The notes: generated by a model from the letters alone, not told the origin. DNA of 64,000 bases from Rhizorhabdus wittichii RW1 (GCA_000016765.1 CP000699.1:4219501-4283500); one strand, 5' to 3'; shown: positions 8,155 through 18,274, counted from the first letter of the stretch. Numbers and translations: made by a program.

Positions 8155-9459
8155 TCACTCCCCCGCCAGCCGCCGCGCGAAGTGGATCTCGACCGCCTTG
8201 CGTACCCCGATCGCGATGTTGCGGCGATATTGGGAGGAGAGCAGCAGGCCGAGATCGTCCTGGTTCGAGATATAGCCGGTCTCGAGCAGCACCGAGGGGA
8301 CGTCGGGCGCCTTGAGCACGATCAGTCCGGCGAAGCGGTGGGCGTCGTCCTTGAAATGGATGGTCGGCGACATCTCGCGCTGGAGCAGCGTCGCGAATTG
8401 CGAGGAGATGTTCATCGTCTCGCGCTGGGCGAGGTCGAGCAGGATCGAGGAGACCTCGTTGTTCTCGCCGCCCAGGTCGATGCCGTTGAGGATGTCGGCG
8501 CGGTTCTCCTTGGCGGCGAGCTGCGCCGCGACCCGGTCGGACGCGACCTCCGACAGCGTGTAGATGCTCGCGCCGCGCGCGGCGGTGTTGACCGCGCTGT
8601 CGGCATGGACCGAGATGAACAGGTCGGCCTTGAGCCGGCGGGCGATCTCGCGCCGCTCGCCGAGCACGAGGAAGCGGTCGTCGCCGCGGGTCAGCGCGAC
8701 CCGCACCCGGCCCGATTCCGCCAGTTCGTCGCGGATCGCCCGGGCGATCTGGAGCGCGATGTCCTTTTCCTTGTAGCGGCCGTCGGTCGATTGCGACCCC
8801 GGATCATGGCCGCCATGGCCGGCGTCGATCACCACCAGCGGACGCTTCGTGCCGCGCGCGCCCGTGATCGCCGGGACCGGCAGCGGGCGGGGCGGATCGA
8901 GCGGCACGGTGATGCCGCCGCGCTGCGCCGAGCGCGTGTCGACCGGCTTGTCGTCGAGCCCGAAGAGCTGGCGGCCCTTGCGCACCGCCCGCGCGAACAG
9001 GCTCTCGTCGACGGGCTTGAGGGTAAGGGTCAGCGCCCGGTGATCGGTCGAGAAGGTCGCATCGGACACGATCGCCGCGCGGCTCAGCTCGAACACCACC
9101 CGGGCGGTGTCGGGGTCATATTGGCCGTGCCGGGTCGCGGCGATCAGCCCGCCCGATGCGGTGACCCGCCCCATTCGCGCGCCGGGCAGGTCGACGGCGA
9201 TCCGTCGCGGCCCCGAAAGCATGAAGGCGGAGGCGGTCGCGACCGGCTGATCGAACCGCAGCGTCACGCTCGTCGCGCCGATCTCGACCCCCGAAACCGT
9301 CGCCGCGGCGTGCAGCGCCGTGGGCAGGAACGACAGCAGCAGGGCGCACAAAGCGAGGACGAGACGCTGGCTGAAACCTGTTTCTGGCAAGATGGCCCCG
9401 CGATACCCGGCCGGTCCCGAAATGCCGACGTCCAAATAGTTTAACCAAAGCTGGCCCAT
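8155..9459 (-). CDS. N-acetylmuramoyl-L-alanine amidase (AmiC-type, AMIN + Amidase_3)
   Basis: Zinc amidase that cleaves the stem peptide from peptidoglycan glycans, usually during cell separation. A hydrophobic signal (RLVLALCALLLSFLPTALHA) is followed by an AMIN domain for septal targeting, a linker, and the Amidase_3 catalytic domain. Zinc and catalytic residues are visible in DAGHGGHDPGS, YKEKDIALQIA, ISVHADSA and LLETGYISN. The product from ATG 9459 is 434 residues; the long stretch before the signal peptide suggests a later start, for example the TTG just before PETGFSQRL. It is divergent from rne across a 395-bp gap. Confidence 0.94.
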   Translation of the reverse strand: MGQLWLNYLDVGISGPAGYRGAILPETGFSQRLVLALCALLLSFLPTALHAAATVSGVEIGATSVTLRFDQPVATASAFMLSGPRRIAVDLPGARMGRVTASGGLIAATRHGQYDPDTARVVFELSRAAIVSDATFSTDHRALTLTLKPVDESLFARAVRKGRQLFGLDDKPVDTRSAQRGGITVPLDPPRPLPVPAITGARGTKRPLVVIDAGHGGHDPGSQSTDGRYKEKDIALQIARAIRDELAESGRVRVALTRGDDRFLVLGERREIARRLKADLFISVHADSAVNTAARGASIYTLSEVASDRVAAQLAAKENRADILNGIDLGGENNEVSSILLDLAQRETMNISSQFATLLQREMSPTIHFKDDAHRFAGLIVLKAPDVPSVLLETGYISNQDDLGLLLSSQYRRNIAIGVRKAVEIHFARRLAGE

Positions 9460-9854
9460 GCTTGTCCAGTACGGTGAATGCTTGCTCCGTCTCCGATCGG
9501 ATGCTAGCAGTTTTTATCCGGATGTCGGCCGGTCCCCGTAAGAGGCGGGGCGATAGGCGCCGCTCCGGCCTAACCGTCGCCCTGTGGCGACGGCGTAACA
9601 GGTTGACGATCGCATGAGTCATTTTTCGCCCCGTTCCCTAGGCTGCCAGACTTCTGGCGGCGCATGGAACGGTGCCTTTCTTTCGGCGCATCGCGCCGGA
9701 AATGACGATGCGACGGCTGCGAACACCCATTTTTCACCTTCGATGACGCTTCCGGGAACGATACGGCTTGCCGCTCCTCCCGGCCGCGCATCCTCAGCAT
9801 ATCGCGCGTCGAGGCCCGGCCACGCTGCCGGCTCCCGCGCCTGGAGAGCTTTGA
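9460..9854. other. Long divergent intergenic region / probable rne 5' leader with hairpins
   Basis: 395 bp without a convincing gene between the amidase and rne starts. It contains a perfect 8-bp stem CCGTCGCC-CTGT-GGCGACGG at 9574-9593 and a 5-bp stem CCCCG...CGGGG at 9534-9550. Neither is followed by a U-run, so they look like leader RNA structure and not terminators. RNase E genes are commonly autoregulated through a structured 5' leader; that this leader does so is inference. I could not fix promoters for either gene. Confidence 0.45.
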
Positions 9855-12497
9855 ATGACAACCCGCATGCTTATCGACGCACGCCACCGGGAGGAAACCC
9901 GCGTGGCGGTCGTCCAGGGGAACCGGATCGAGGAATTTGACTTTGAGTCTGCCGAGCGCAAGCAGCTCAAGGGGAATATCTATCTCGCCAAGGTAACGAG
10001 GGTCGAACCGTCGCTTCAGGCGGCGTTCGTCGACTATGGCGGCAACCGCCACGGCTTCCTCGCCTTCTCGGAAATCCACCCCGATTATTATCAGATCCCC
10101 AAGGAGGACCGCGAGGCGCTGCTCCGCGAGGAGGCCGAGCATGCCGCCGAGGAAGAGGCGCTGCGCGCCCGCGAGGCGGAGCATGACGACGACGGCGAGG
10201 AGATCGAGGACGACGGCCACGATCACCATGACGACCATGATCATGACGAAGACGGCGAAGGTGGCGAGGAACGCCCCCGCGCGCGCCGCGAATCGGTCGG
10301 CGGCGGTTCCGACGATGGCGCCGTGGAGAATCTGCGCCAGCGCCGGATGAACCTGCGCCGCCGCTACAAGATCCAGGACGTGATCCGCCGGCGGCAGGTG
10401 CTGCTGGTCCAGGTCGTCAAGGAGGAGCGCGGCAACAAGGGCGCGGCGCTGACCACCTATTTGTCGCTGGCCGGCCGCTATTGCGTGCTGATGCCGAACA
10501 CCAGCCATGGCGGCGGCATCAGCCGCAAGATATCGAACGCGGCCGACCGCAAGCGGCTCAAGTCGATCATGGCCGAGCTGAACCTGCCGAAGACGATGGG
10601 CTGCATCGTCCGCACCGCCGGCCTCCAGCGCACCAAGACCGAGATCAAGCGCGACTTCGACTATCTCGCCCGGCTGTGGGACGAGATTCGCGAGAACACG
10701 CTCGGTTCGCAGGCGCCGGCGCTGATCTACGGCGACAGCGACCTGATCAAGCGCGCGATCCGCGACATCTACAACCGCGACATCGACGAGGTCGTGGTCG
10801 AGGGCGAGGAGGGCTATCGACAGGCCCGCGCCTTCATGAAGCTGCTGATGCCGAGCCACGCCAAGAAGGTCGGGCTCTATGCCGACGCGGTGCCGCTGTT
10901 CCAGCGCTTCGGCGTCGAGGACCAGCTCGCGGCGATGTACCAGCCGATCGTCCAGCTCAAGTCGGGCGGCTATCTGGTGATCAACCCGACCGAGGCGCTG
11001 GTGTCGATCGACATCAACTCGGGCCGGTCGACCCGCGAGCATAATATCGAGCAGACCGCGACCGCGACCAACCTCGAGGCCGCGCACGAGATCGCCCGCC
11101 AGCTCCGCCTGCGCGACATGGCGGGCCTGATCGTCATCGACTTCATCGACATGGAGAACAACTCCAACATCCGTAAGGTCGAGAAGGCGATGAAGGAGGC
11201 GCTCAAGAACGATCGCGCCCGCATCCAGGTCGGCCGCATCTCCAGCTTCGGCCTGTTCGAGATGAGCCGCCAGCGCCTGCGCACCGGCGTGCTCGAGGCC
11301 TCGACCCGGCAGTGCCCGCATTGCGAGGGCACCGGTCTGATCCGCACCGCCTCCTCGGCGGGCCTGTCGGCGCTGCGCATGCTCGAGGACGAGGCCGCGC
11401 GCGGCCGCGGCTCGCGCCTGCTGCTGCGCGCCAGCCAGGAAGCCGCCTTCTACGTCCTCAACCGCAAGCGCGCCGAGCTGGCCGAGATCGAGGAGCGCTA
11501 CGGCGTCGTCATCGAGATCGTCTCCGACGGCACGCTCGAAGGCGCGCGGATGAGCGTCGAGGCCGGCGGTCCGCCGCCGAGCCATGCGCCGCGCCTGCCC
11601 GCGCCGCTCCCGATCGAGGCCGATGACGACATCGAGGAGGAGATCGAGGACGAAGAGGAGGAGGAGATCGCCGCCGAGGACGAAGGCCAGGAGGATGGCG
11701 AGCGTGGCGACGGCAATCGTCGCCGTCGCCGTCGTCGCCGTCGTCGTGGCGGTCGCGGTCGCGATCAGGATGGCCAGGGCGAGGCCGGCCAGGCCGATGA
11801 GGCCGGCGAGACCGACGAAGCCGACGAGCCTTCCGAGGAGGCCGAGGAGGCCGCCGCCGAGGATGGCTCCGCCGAGCCGCGCGGCCGTCGCCGCCGTGGC
11901 CGTCGCTCGGGCCGTCGCCGTAGCGGCGAAGGCGCCGAGACCGAGGGTGAGGCGATCGAACAGGCCGAGGCTCCGCTGAGCGAGCCGGTGGCCGAGGACG
12001 CGCCGGTCGCGGCCGAGTCCGAAGCCGTCGCCGAGGAAGCGGCCCCCGCCGAGCCGGCACCGAAGACGCGCCGCCGGCCGCGTGCCCGCAAGGCCGATGC
12101 CGCCCCCGTCGAGGCTGTCGAGATGCCGGCCGAGGAGGCAGCGCCCGTCGCCGCCGAGCCCGAGGCCGAACCGGTCGCCGAGGCGCCCAAGCCGCGCCGT
12201 GGCGGTCGCCGCAAGAAGGCCGAGGTCGAGGCGGAAGCCGCTGCGGCCCCCGCCGCCGTGGAAGCTGCGTCGGTCGAAGCCGCTCCGGCCGAGCCGGAAG
12301 CCGAGCCTGCCGCGGAAGCCGCGCCCAAGCGCCGCACCCGTTCGCGGGCCAAGGCCGCCGCTGCCGCGCCGGCCGAGACCGTCGAGGCCGTGGCTGAAGT
12401 CTCCGAGCCTGCCGGCGAAGCCGCCTCCGCCGAAGAGGCGGAGGAGGACGGCGGTTCGCCGCGCCGCGGCTGGTGGCAGCGGACCTTCGGCGCCTGA
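9855..12497 (+). CDS. rne: Ribonuclease E
   Basis: Endoribonuclease that starts bulk mRNA decay and rRNA/tRNA processing. The N-terminal S1 domain (KGNIYLAKVTRVEPSLQAAF) is interrupted by an acidic and His/Asp-rich insert (about residues 95-145). The catalytic core with the DNase I-like part (INPTEALVSIDINSG) and the zinc-link CPHC motif (RQCPHCEGTG) follows. From about residue 580 the protein is low-complexity, alternating acidic blocks with Arg-rich RNA-binding blocks. It ends in PRRGWWQRTFGA; in Caulobacter a C-terminal GWW motif of RNase E binds PNPase, so this tail probably does the same. Length 880. Confidence 0.96.
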   Translation: MTTRMLIDARHREETRVAVVQGNRIEEFDFESAERKQLKGNIYLAKVTRVEPSLQAAFVDYGGNRHGFLAFSEIHPDYYQIPKEDREALLREEAEHAAEEEALRAREAEHDDDGEEIEDDGHDHHDDHDHDEDGEGGEERPRARRESVGGGSDDGAVENLRQRRMNLRRRYKIQDVIRRRQVLLVQVVKEERGNKGAALTTYLSLAGRYCVLMPNTSHGGGISRKISNAADRKRLKSIMAELNLPKTMGCIVRTAGLQRTKTEIKRDFDYLARLWDEIRENTLGSQAPALIYGDSDLIKRAIRDIYNRDIDEVVVEGEEGYRQARAFMKLLMPSHAKKVGLYADAVPLFQRFGVEDQLAAMYQPIVQLKSGGYLVINPTEALVSIDINSGRSTREHNIEQTATATNLEAAHEIARQLRLRDMAGLIVIDFIDMENNSNIRKVEKAMKEALKNDRARIQVGRISSFGLFEMSRQRLRTGVLEASTRQCPHCEGTGLIRTASSAGLSALRMLEDEAARGRGSRLLLRASQEAAFYVLNRKRAELAEIEERYGVVIEIVSDGTLEGARMSVEAGGPPPSHAPRLPAPLPIEADDDIEEEIEDEEEEEIAAEDEGQEDGERGDGNRRRRRRRRRRGGRGRDQDGQGEAGQADEAGETDEADEPSEEAEEAAAEDGSAEPRGRRRRGRRSGRRRSGEGAETEGEAIEQAEAPLSEPVAEDAPVAAESEAVAEEAAPAEPAPKTRRRPRARKADAAPVEAVEMPAEEAAPVAAEPEAEPVAEAPKPRRGGRRKKAEVEAEAAAAPAAVEAASVEAAPAEPEAEPAAEAAPKRRTRSRAKAAAAAPAETVEAVAEVSEPAGEAASAEEAEEDGGSPRRGWWQRTFGA

Positions 12498-12502
12498 GCA
12501 TG

Positions 12503-12534
12503 CGGGGCAGGCCTTCGCCGGAGGGCCTGCCCCG
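12503..12534 (+). terminator. Hairpin after rne
   Basis: CGGGGCAGGCC, a 10-nt loop, then GGCCTGCCCCG: a perfect 11-bp GC-rich stem beginning 5 nt after the rne stop. The U-tract is weak, so termination may be partial; it lies between rne and the M48 peptidase gene. Confidence 0.65.
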
Positions 12535-12579
12535 TCGCTTCACGCCCGGTTCAGCCGATCCGCGCCAGGAAGGGCGGAC

Positions 12580-13962
12580 ATGAGCCTCGTTGCCCTATCG
12601 ACCCGCCGGCTCGGCCGGATGCTGCGGGCGCTGCTGGTCGCGTCGCTCGCGCTGGCGCTCACGGCCCAGCCGGTCATGGCCCAGTCGATCCTGCGCGACG
12701 CCGAGACCGAGGCCTATCTCAAGGAAATCTCCGCGCCGATCGTCGCGGCGGCCGGGCTCCAGCCCGGCAATGTCGACATCGTCCTGGTCGGCGACAAGGA
12801 GATCAACGCCTTTGTCGCCGGCGGCCAGGCGGTCTACATCCATAGCGGCCTGATCGAGGCCGCCGACAACACCAACGAGATCCAGGGCGTGATCGCCCAT
12901 GAGATCGGCCATATCACCGGCGGCCATGTCATCCGCTTCGGCGAGGGCGCGCGTGGCGCGACCGGCATCACCCTGCTGTCGCTGCTGCTCGGCGCGGCGG
13001 CGATGGCGGCGGGTTCCGCCGAGGCGGGCATGGGCGTGATGATGGCGGGGCAGCAGGCCGCGCTCGGCAAGTTCCTCGCGTTCAACCGGGTGCAGGAATC
13101 GAGCGCCGATGCCGCGGGCGTCGGCTTCCTCAACAAGGCCGGCATCTCGGGCAAGGGCATGCTCAGCTTCTTCCTGAAGCTGCGCAAGGAGGAGTATCGC
13201 TACGCCTCGACCTATGCCGAGGTCGACCCGTTCATGCAGACCCACCCGATGTCGGGCGAGCGCGAGGCGACGCTGACCGGCGACGTGATGAAGTCGCCGG
13301 CTTATGAGAACAAGACCGATCCCGCGCTCGACGCGAAGTTCAAGCGCATCAAGGCCAAGCTGATCGGCTATATGGACGATCCGACCACGGCGCTGCGCAA
13401 ATATCCCGAAAGCGACCAGAGCGCCGCCGCCCACTATGCGCGTGCCTATGCCTGGCATCGCGGCGCCTATCCCGACAAGGCGGTCGAGGAGGTCGAGAAG
13501 CTCGTCGCCTCCGATCCCAAGGACCCCTATTTCCGCGAGCTTCAGGGCCAGATACTGCTCGAATCGGGCAAGCCGAAGGAGGCGATCGGGCCGCTCAGGA
13601 TCGCGGTGCAGGGATCGCGCTCCTCGCCGTTGATCTCGTCGCTGCTCGGCCATGCGCTGCTCGCCACCGAGGACCCCGCGCTGGTGCCGGAGGCGCGCGA
13701 CGTGCTCAAGGTCGCGGTCGCGCGCGATCGCGACAACCCCTTCGCCTGGTACACGCTCGGCATGGCCTATTCGCGGCTGGGCGACGAGCCGCGCGCGCAG
13801 CTCGCCACGGCGGAGCGCTATGCGCTGCTCGGCAATGACCGGCTGGCGATGGCCAGCGCCGAGGCGGCGATGTCCCGCATCCCGCGCGGGACGCCCGACT
13901 ATATCCGGGCGGAGGATATCGCCTTGTCGGCACGGGCCGCGGCAAGCCAACGGAAGAAATGA
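12580..13962 (+). CDS. Secreted M48-family metallopeptidase with TPR region (BepA-like)
   Basis: Predicted periplasmic zinc peptidase involved in envelope protein quality control; BepA of E. coli is the best-known relative. The start ATG 12580 has AGGAAGGG upstream and gives a signal peptide ending in PVMAQ. Zinc motif HEIGH is in VIAHEIGHITGGH (about residue 108), with the third ligand in QESSADAAG. The C-terminal half (from about residue 280) is rich in TPR-like helices (AAHYARAYAWHRGAYPDKAV). Product 460 residues. The frame stays open upstream inside rne, but the signal peptide and ribosome binding site fix the start. It overlaps the next gene by 4 nt (ATGA). Confidence 0.93.
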   Translation: MSLVALSTRRLGRMLRALLVASLALALTAQPVMAQSILRDAETEAYLKEISAPIVAAAGLQPGNVDIVLVGDKEINAFVAGGQAVYIHSGLIEAADNTNEIQGVIAHEIGHITGGHVIRFGEGARGATGITLLSLLLGAAAMAAGSAEAGMGVMMAGQQAALGKFLAFNRVQESSADAAGVGFLNKAGISGKGMLSFFLKLRKEEYRYASTYAEVDPFMQTHPMSGEREATLTGDVMKSPAYENKTDPALDAKFKRIKAKLIGYMDDPTTALRKYPESDQSAAAHYARAYAWHRGAYPDKAVEEVEKLVASDPKDPYFRELQGQILLESGKPKEAIGPLRIAVQGSRSSPLISSLLGHALLATEDPALVPEARDVLKVAVARDRDNPFAWYTLGMAYSRLGDEPRAQLATAERYALLGNDRLAMASAEAAMSRIPRGTPDYIRAEDIALSARAAASQRKK

Positions 13963-14720
13963 TGATTCGCGATTTCATGACCCGTCACCGGCGCATCGCC
14001 GCGACGATCGGCGCGGGCTCCGCCGTGCTGATCGGCGTCGGCGCCGCCATGCTGGCCCACAGCCGCCGCGCGCCCGAGCCGCCCGCCGACAAGGCGCGGA
14101 TCGAGATGGTGGTGCGCGACTATATCCTCGCCCATCCCGAGATCATCCCGCAGGCGATCGAGAAGCTGCGCGAGAAGCAGGGCAAGGACGCCTATGCCGC
14201 CAACAAGGCGGCGCTCGAGACGCCCTATGAATCGGCCTGGGCCGGCGATCGCGACGGCGACGTCACCCTCGTCATGTTCACCGACTATGCCTGCGGCTAT
14301 TGCCGATCGAGTCTGCCCGACATCGACCGGCTGCTGGCCGACGACCCGAAGCTGAAGGTCGTGTGGCGCGAGATTCCGATCCTCGGCCCCGGCAGCGAGA
14401 TCGCCGCCAAGGCGAGCCTGGCGGCGGCGCGGCAGGGCGCCTTCCGGACCTTCCACGAACGGATGTTCGCGGCGGGGCGGCCGGACGGCGCCAAGGTGTC
14501 GGAGGTGCTCCGCTCGATGAAGCTCGACCTGGCGAAGGTGCAGCGCGACGTCGACAGCCCCGAGGTGATGGCCGAGCTGCGCAAGAACCTGGAGCTCGCC
14601 GGCCGGATCGACGAGTCGCTCGCGACGCCGACCTTCCTGGTGAACGGACGGATGCTCAAGGGCGCGGTCGGCTATGACGCCCTTCGCGAGGCGATCGCCG
14701 AGGCGCGCAAGCGGGCTTGA
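13959..14720 (+). CDS. DsbA-family thiol-disulfide oxidoreductase (ScsC/DsbG-like)
   Basis: Periplasmic thioredoxin-fold protein that oxidises or isomerises disulfides in exported proteins. An N-terminal membrane segment (IGAGSAVLIGVGAAMLA) is followed by a helical ScsC-type N-domain (RDYILAHPEIIPQAIEKL) and the thioredoxin domain with active site C112-G-Y-C115. The cis-Pro region is ATPTFLVNG. Length 253. The start overlaps the stop of the M48 peptidase as ATGA, so the two are co-translated; both act on periplasmic protein folding. Confidence 0.93.
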   Translation: MMIRDFMTRHRRIAATIGAGSAVLIGVGAAMLAHSRRAPEPPADKARIEMVVRDYILAHPEIIPQAIEKLREKQGKDAYAANKAALETPYESAWAGDRDGDVTLVMFTDYACGYCRSSLPDIDRLLADDPKLKVVWREIPILGPGSEIAAKASLAAARQGAFRTFHERMFAAGRPDGAKVSEVLRSMKLDLAKVQRDVDSPEVMAELRKNLELAGRIDESLATPTFLVNGRMLKGAVGYDALREAIAEARKRA

Positions 14721-14729
14721 TCGGCGCGG

Positions 14730-15173
14730 TCAGCGCCGCCCCACCACCCCGCCTTCGATCGTCGCGGTCGCCGGATGGTGGCGGTCGAGGTGGCGCTTGA
14801 GCAGCTTGAGGTTGCGGCTGTTCGACCGGAAGAAGAAGTCGGGGATCGCGCCGACCCAGGGGATCGCGCCGAGCACCAGGTCGATCCCGACATTGCCGAA
14901 CATCCGCGTCATCTGCCATTTCGACAGGCCGAGGTTGCGGGCCTCCCACACCAGCCAGCTTCCCATCACCGCGGCGATCGTCGGGCCGACCACCGGGATC
15001 AGGTCGAGCAGCACGTCGAGGCCGACCGGCTTGTTGATTCCCGGTACGACGAACATCCGCTCGAGCAGGCCTTCCATGGCCTCGACCCGGCGGCGCACCG
15101 ATGCGGGATCGGTGCCGACGCCGGGCAGCTTGTCGGCCAGGCTGTCGAAATCGGCCATGGTGGGGCGTTTCAT
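14730..15173 (-). CDS. DUF4112 domain protein
   Basis: A 147-residue protein with the DUF4112 pattern: LDLIPVVGPTIAAVMGSWLVWEA, then FGNVGIDLVLGAIPWVGAIPD and FFFRSNSRNLKLLKRHL. Two hydrophobic hairpins suggest membrane association; no function is known for the family. The frame is open far upstream through the neighbouring gene, but ATG 15173 has GGAG 8 nt upstream and fits the family length. Convergent with the DsbA-like gene, 9 bp apart. Confidence 0.85.
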   Translation of the reverse strand: MKRPTMADFDSLADKLPGVGTDPASVRRRVEAMEGLLERMFVVPGINKPVGLDVLLDLIPVVGPTIAAVMGSWLVWEARNLGLSKWQMTRMFGNVGIDLVLGAIPWVGAIPDFFFRSNSRNLKLLKRHLDRHHPATATIEGGVVGRR

Positions 15174-15208
15174 CCGATCATCTCCGCAATCCGTGAAGGC
15201 TGATCGCA

Positions 15209-16696
15209 TCAGCGGCCATTTTGGTTCCCCAGCAGCGGCGCCAGCGGGTGGACCGCGCGGGCGTTGAGCTGGAAGCCGGTCAGGTCGGGCGCGGCCAGCG
15301 ACCAGCGCAACGGCTGCGCGATCGGAATGAACGGGGCGATCGCGGCGAGCCGCTGCTCGACCTCGGCGATCAGGTGCGTCCGGCGCGCCGGATCGGTCGC
15401 CGCCCGCGCGAGGTCGAACGCCTTGTCGGCCTCCTCGCTGCACGGCCGGCCCTCGGCACAGAGGAAATGGGCGAGATACCAGTCGGCCTGGTCGGCGGGG
15501 GCGACCTCGTCGATCAGCCGCAGGTCGGCGGCGTCGCGCGGGCCGACCCGGGTGGCGTCGACGTCGATCGCCCGCCATTGCCGGCGGATCGCCGCGAACA
15601 GGATCGCCGATCCCGGGCCTTCGGGCATCGCCACGGCGATCCGCACCGGCTCGTCGCCGCCATGCTGGGCGCGCCAGATGCCGACGATCCGCCGCGCGGT
15701 CTGGACCCGGCTGTCGAACGCCTGCCGGTCCGACCCGCGGACATTGGCGAAGGCCTGCACCCAGAAGGGCCGGCTCGGTTCGGCGAGGTCGGTCAGGCCG
15801 GGCGGCAGGATCGCCTGGGCCGGCCGCCACCCCGTCGCCCCCAGCGCGGCGCCGAGCGCGTCGCGGTCGAGCGCCATCGACAGCGCCTGGCGGATCTCGG
15901 GCGCCATCGCCGCGGAGGAGGCGCGCGCGACCCGGAAGCCGAACAGGCCGTTGGCGGGATCGACCTGCACGTTGCGCGGCGGGATGCCCGCGAGCCGGGT
16001 GTAGATGAAGTCGTTATAGCCGCCGCCGGTGACGAGCTGGATATCGCCCCGAGCGAAGCGCGCGACCGCCAGCGCGGCCCGCTCGCCGCGCAGGTGGATG
16101 CGCCGCTTGGCGAAGGCCTTCAGCCGGTCGTCGTCGATCGCGTCGGCGATCGGCTTGGGGCGCAGGATCGTGTGGCGACCGACGGACCCGTCGACCAGCA
16201 GCGGGCCGGTGCCGCCCCCGGCCGGCAGCGCATAAGCGGGCCGCGCCAGCAGCGCCAGCAGCTCGGGGCGGGGCGCCGACAGGCGGATCTCGATGACCTC
16301 GGGCGTCACCGCCACGATCTCGCGCACGGCGTCGATGCGGACGCCGGGCCCGGCGTCGCGATAGCGGCGGATCAGGCGGCGGAGCTGGACGGCGACGCGG
16401 TCGGCATCGGCCAGCTCATGGTCGAGCCGGAAGGTGTAGTAGAGCCCGTCGTCGGAGATCGCCCAGCGGATCGCCAGCCCCGGTTCGACCTGGGCCGTCG
16501 CATCGAGCCGCACCAGCCCTTGCGCCACCGCGCCGAGCAGCGCGGCGTCGGCCTGGCGCGGCAGCCCCGACGCCGGATCGCGCAGCCGCGTCTCGCGCCC
16601 GATCACGCTGACCGAGACCTGTCCGCCACGGTCGCTGCCGCCGCAGCCGGCGAGCAGCAGCGCGGTCGAAAGCGCGATCAGGAGGGGCCGGGTCAT
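15209..16696 (-). CDS. ABC-type peptide-binding lipoprotein (SBP_bac_5), second copy
   Basis: Extracytoplasmic solute-binding protein of the oligopeptide (OppA/DppA) family. Start ATG 16696 overlaps the stop of the upstream paralogue by 4 nt (ATGA). The N-terminus is a lipoprotein signal with lipobox LLLAGC-G. Internal SBP_bac_5 features include the region [15 protein letters not shown] and a C-terminal stretch [21 protein letters not shown]. It is diverged from the first copy. 495 residues. No permease or ATPase gene adjoins, so any transporter partner must be elsewhere. Confidence 0.9.
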   Translation of the reverse strand: MTRPLLIALSTALLLAGCGGSDRGGQVSVSVIGRETRLRDPASGLPRQADAALLGAVAQGLVRLDATAQVEPGLAIRWAISDDGLYYTFRLDHELADADRVAVQLRRLIRRYRDAGPGVRIDAVREIVAVTPEVIEIRLSAPRPELLALLARPAYALPAGGGTGPLLVDGSVGRHTILRPKPIADAIDDDRLKAFAKRRIHLRGERAALAVARFARGDIQLVTGGGYNDFIYTRLAGIPPRNVQVDPANGLFGFRVARASSAAMAPEIRQALSMALDRDALGAALGATGWRPAQAILPPGLTDLAEPSRPFWVQAFANVRGSDRQAFDSRVQTARRIVGIWRAQHGGDEPVRIAVAMPEGPGSAILFAAIRRQWRAIDVDATRVGPRDAADLRLIDEVAPADQADWYLAHFLCAEGRPCSEEADKAFDLARAATDPARRTHLIAEVEQRLAAIAPFIPIAQPLRWSLAAPDLTGFQLNARAVHPLAPLLGNQNGR

Positions 16697-18222
16697 TTCA
16701 GGCTCAACGTCCAGCTCGGATGGGTGTTCGGTGCATTGTCGTGCCAGCCCGCGACCCGCGGGGCAACCAGCGCGCGGCTGACATAATGATAAAGCGGGAC
16801 CAGCGGCGCGTCGGCGACCAGGATCGCTTCGGCCGCGCGCATTGCCCGGGCGCGGGCGGCGGGGTCGGCGATCGCCATCGCCCGGTCGAGCGCGCGGTCG
16901 AAGGCGGGGCTGGCATAGCCCGAATAGTTGAGCATCCCGGCATCCGAGCGGTGGACGGCGAGATAATTCTCGGGCGCGGCGACGTCGCCGATCCAGCCCG
17001 ACCGGGCGAAGGCGAAGTCGCGGCGGCGCAGGCTGGCGAAGTGGAGCGAGGATTCGCTGTTGAGCAGATGCGCGCTGACGCCCAGCGGCCGCCACATCGC
17101 CGCCATCGCCACCGCGACCCGGCGATGATCGGTGTCGCTGTTGAAGCGGATGTCGAAGCTGAGCGGGTGGCGCGGGCCATAGCCGGCCTCGGCAAGCAGG
17201 CGCCGCGCTTCCGCGAACCGCCGTTCGGGGCTCCACGCCGCCCAGGCCGGGCGGTAGGCGCCGGGCTCGCCCGCCACCGCCGGCGGGACCACGCCCCAGG
17301 CCGGCCGGGTACCGAGCCCGATCAGCCGCTCGGCGATCCATCGGCGATCGACCGCCAGCGACAGCGCGCGGCGGACGCGGGCGTCGTCGAACGGCGGGCG
17401 GGTGGTGTTGAACACGAAATAATAGCTGCCGTTGAACGGGGCGACATGCGCGGCCCCCGGCCGCCGCGCCGCGATCCAGGCGGCGCGCGTCGGCGGGAAG
17501 TCGTTGGCGACGTCGGCCTCGCCCGCGGCGAAGCTGCGCAGCGCGGTCAGCCGGTCGGTGACCGGGCGCCATTCGACCCCGGCGATCGGCGCCGCGCCGC
17601 CATGCCAATGGGGATTGCGATCGAGCCGAAGCCGCTCGTTGAGCCGCCATTCGGTCAGCCGATAGGGGCCCGACGTCACCAGCGGCCGCTCGCCGGTCCA
17701 GCCGTCGCCCGCCTGCGCGATCCGGTGCATCGGCAGCGCCGCGAGCGAGGGCAGCGCGAGCAGCTGGGGCAGCGCCGGCATCGGCGCGCGGAGATGGACG
17801 ACCACGGTTCGTCCCTCGGCCTCGATGCGGTCGATATTAGCGAACAGGGCGGCGTTGGGGGAGGCGGTCGCGGGCGCGCGCAGCCGCGCGAAGACCTGGA
17901 CGAAGGTGCCGGCATCGATCGGCGTCCCGTCCGAGAATCGCAGGCCGGGCCGCAATGGGAAGCGCCAGGCGAGTCCGTCGGCGGAGACGCTCCAGCCGCT
18001 CGCCAGTCCCGGCTCGGCCTCGCCCAGGCCGTTGATCCGGGTCAGCCCCTCGAACTGGTCCTGCGCGATCCTGATGGTGGCGAGGTCCGACGATTTCTGG
18101 GGATCGAGCGTCTTCACCTCGTCGTCGGCGAGCCGGATCAACCGATCCGGCGGCAGCGGCGCGCGGGGCCCGTCATGGCAGGCGGCGAGCAGCAGGAGCA
18201 GGGGGAGGATCAGGCGGCGCAT
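16693..18222 (-). CDS. ABC-type peptide-binding lipoprotein (SBP_bac_5, OppA/MppA-like), first copy
   Basis: Solute-binding lipoprotein of the OppA family, 509 residues. The signal ends in LLLLLAAC-H. Family-typical text: [74 protein letters not shown] 18222 is chosen because it begins the lipoprotein signal; upstream in-frame codons run into a REP element. Followed by a second, diverged copy in a 4-nt overlap. Peptide binding is family knowledge; actual ligand unknown. Confidence 0.92.
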   Translation of the reverse strand: MRRLILPLLLLLAACHDGPRAPLPPDRLIRLADDEVKTLDPQKSSDLATIRIAQDQFEGLTRINGLGEAEPGLASGWSVSADGLAWRFPLRPGLRFSDGTPIDAGTFVQVFARLRAPATASPNAALFANIDRIEAEGRTVVVHLRAPMPALPQLLALPSLAALPMHRIAQAGDGWTGERPLVTSGPYRLTEWRLNERLRLDRNPHWHGGAAPIAGVEWRPVTDRLTALRSFAAGEADVANDFPPTRAAWIAARRPGAAHVAPFNGSYYFVFNTTRPPFDDARVRRALSLAVDRRWIAERLIGLGTRPAWGVVPPAVAGEPGAYRPAWAAWSPERRFAEARRLLAEAGYGPRHPLSFDIRFNSDTDHRRVAVAMAAMWRPLGVSAHLLNSESSLHFASLRRRDFAFARSGWIGDVAAPENYLAVHRSDAGMLNYSGYASPAFDRALDRAMAIADPAARARAMRAAEAILVADAPLVPLYHYVSRALVAPRVAGWHDNAPNTHPSWTLSLK

Positions 18223-18274
18223 GGGCGAGGGGATTTGGCCCGATGGGTGGGCAAGGCTCAACCTTTTTCCGCAT

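Noticed and set aside
10180-10300. Possible CRISPR or tandem repeat from the GAC/CAT-rich stretch
   Set aside because: It is codon-level repetition of Asp/His/Glu inside rne, without spacer-repeat periodicity. No CRISPR array was seen anywhere in the window.
11509-12543. 344-residue Pro/Arg-rich minus-strand frame over the 3' end of rne
   Set aside because: Low-complexity shadow of the acidic/Arg-rich RNase E tail.
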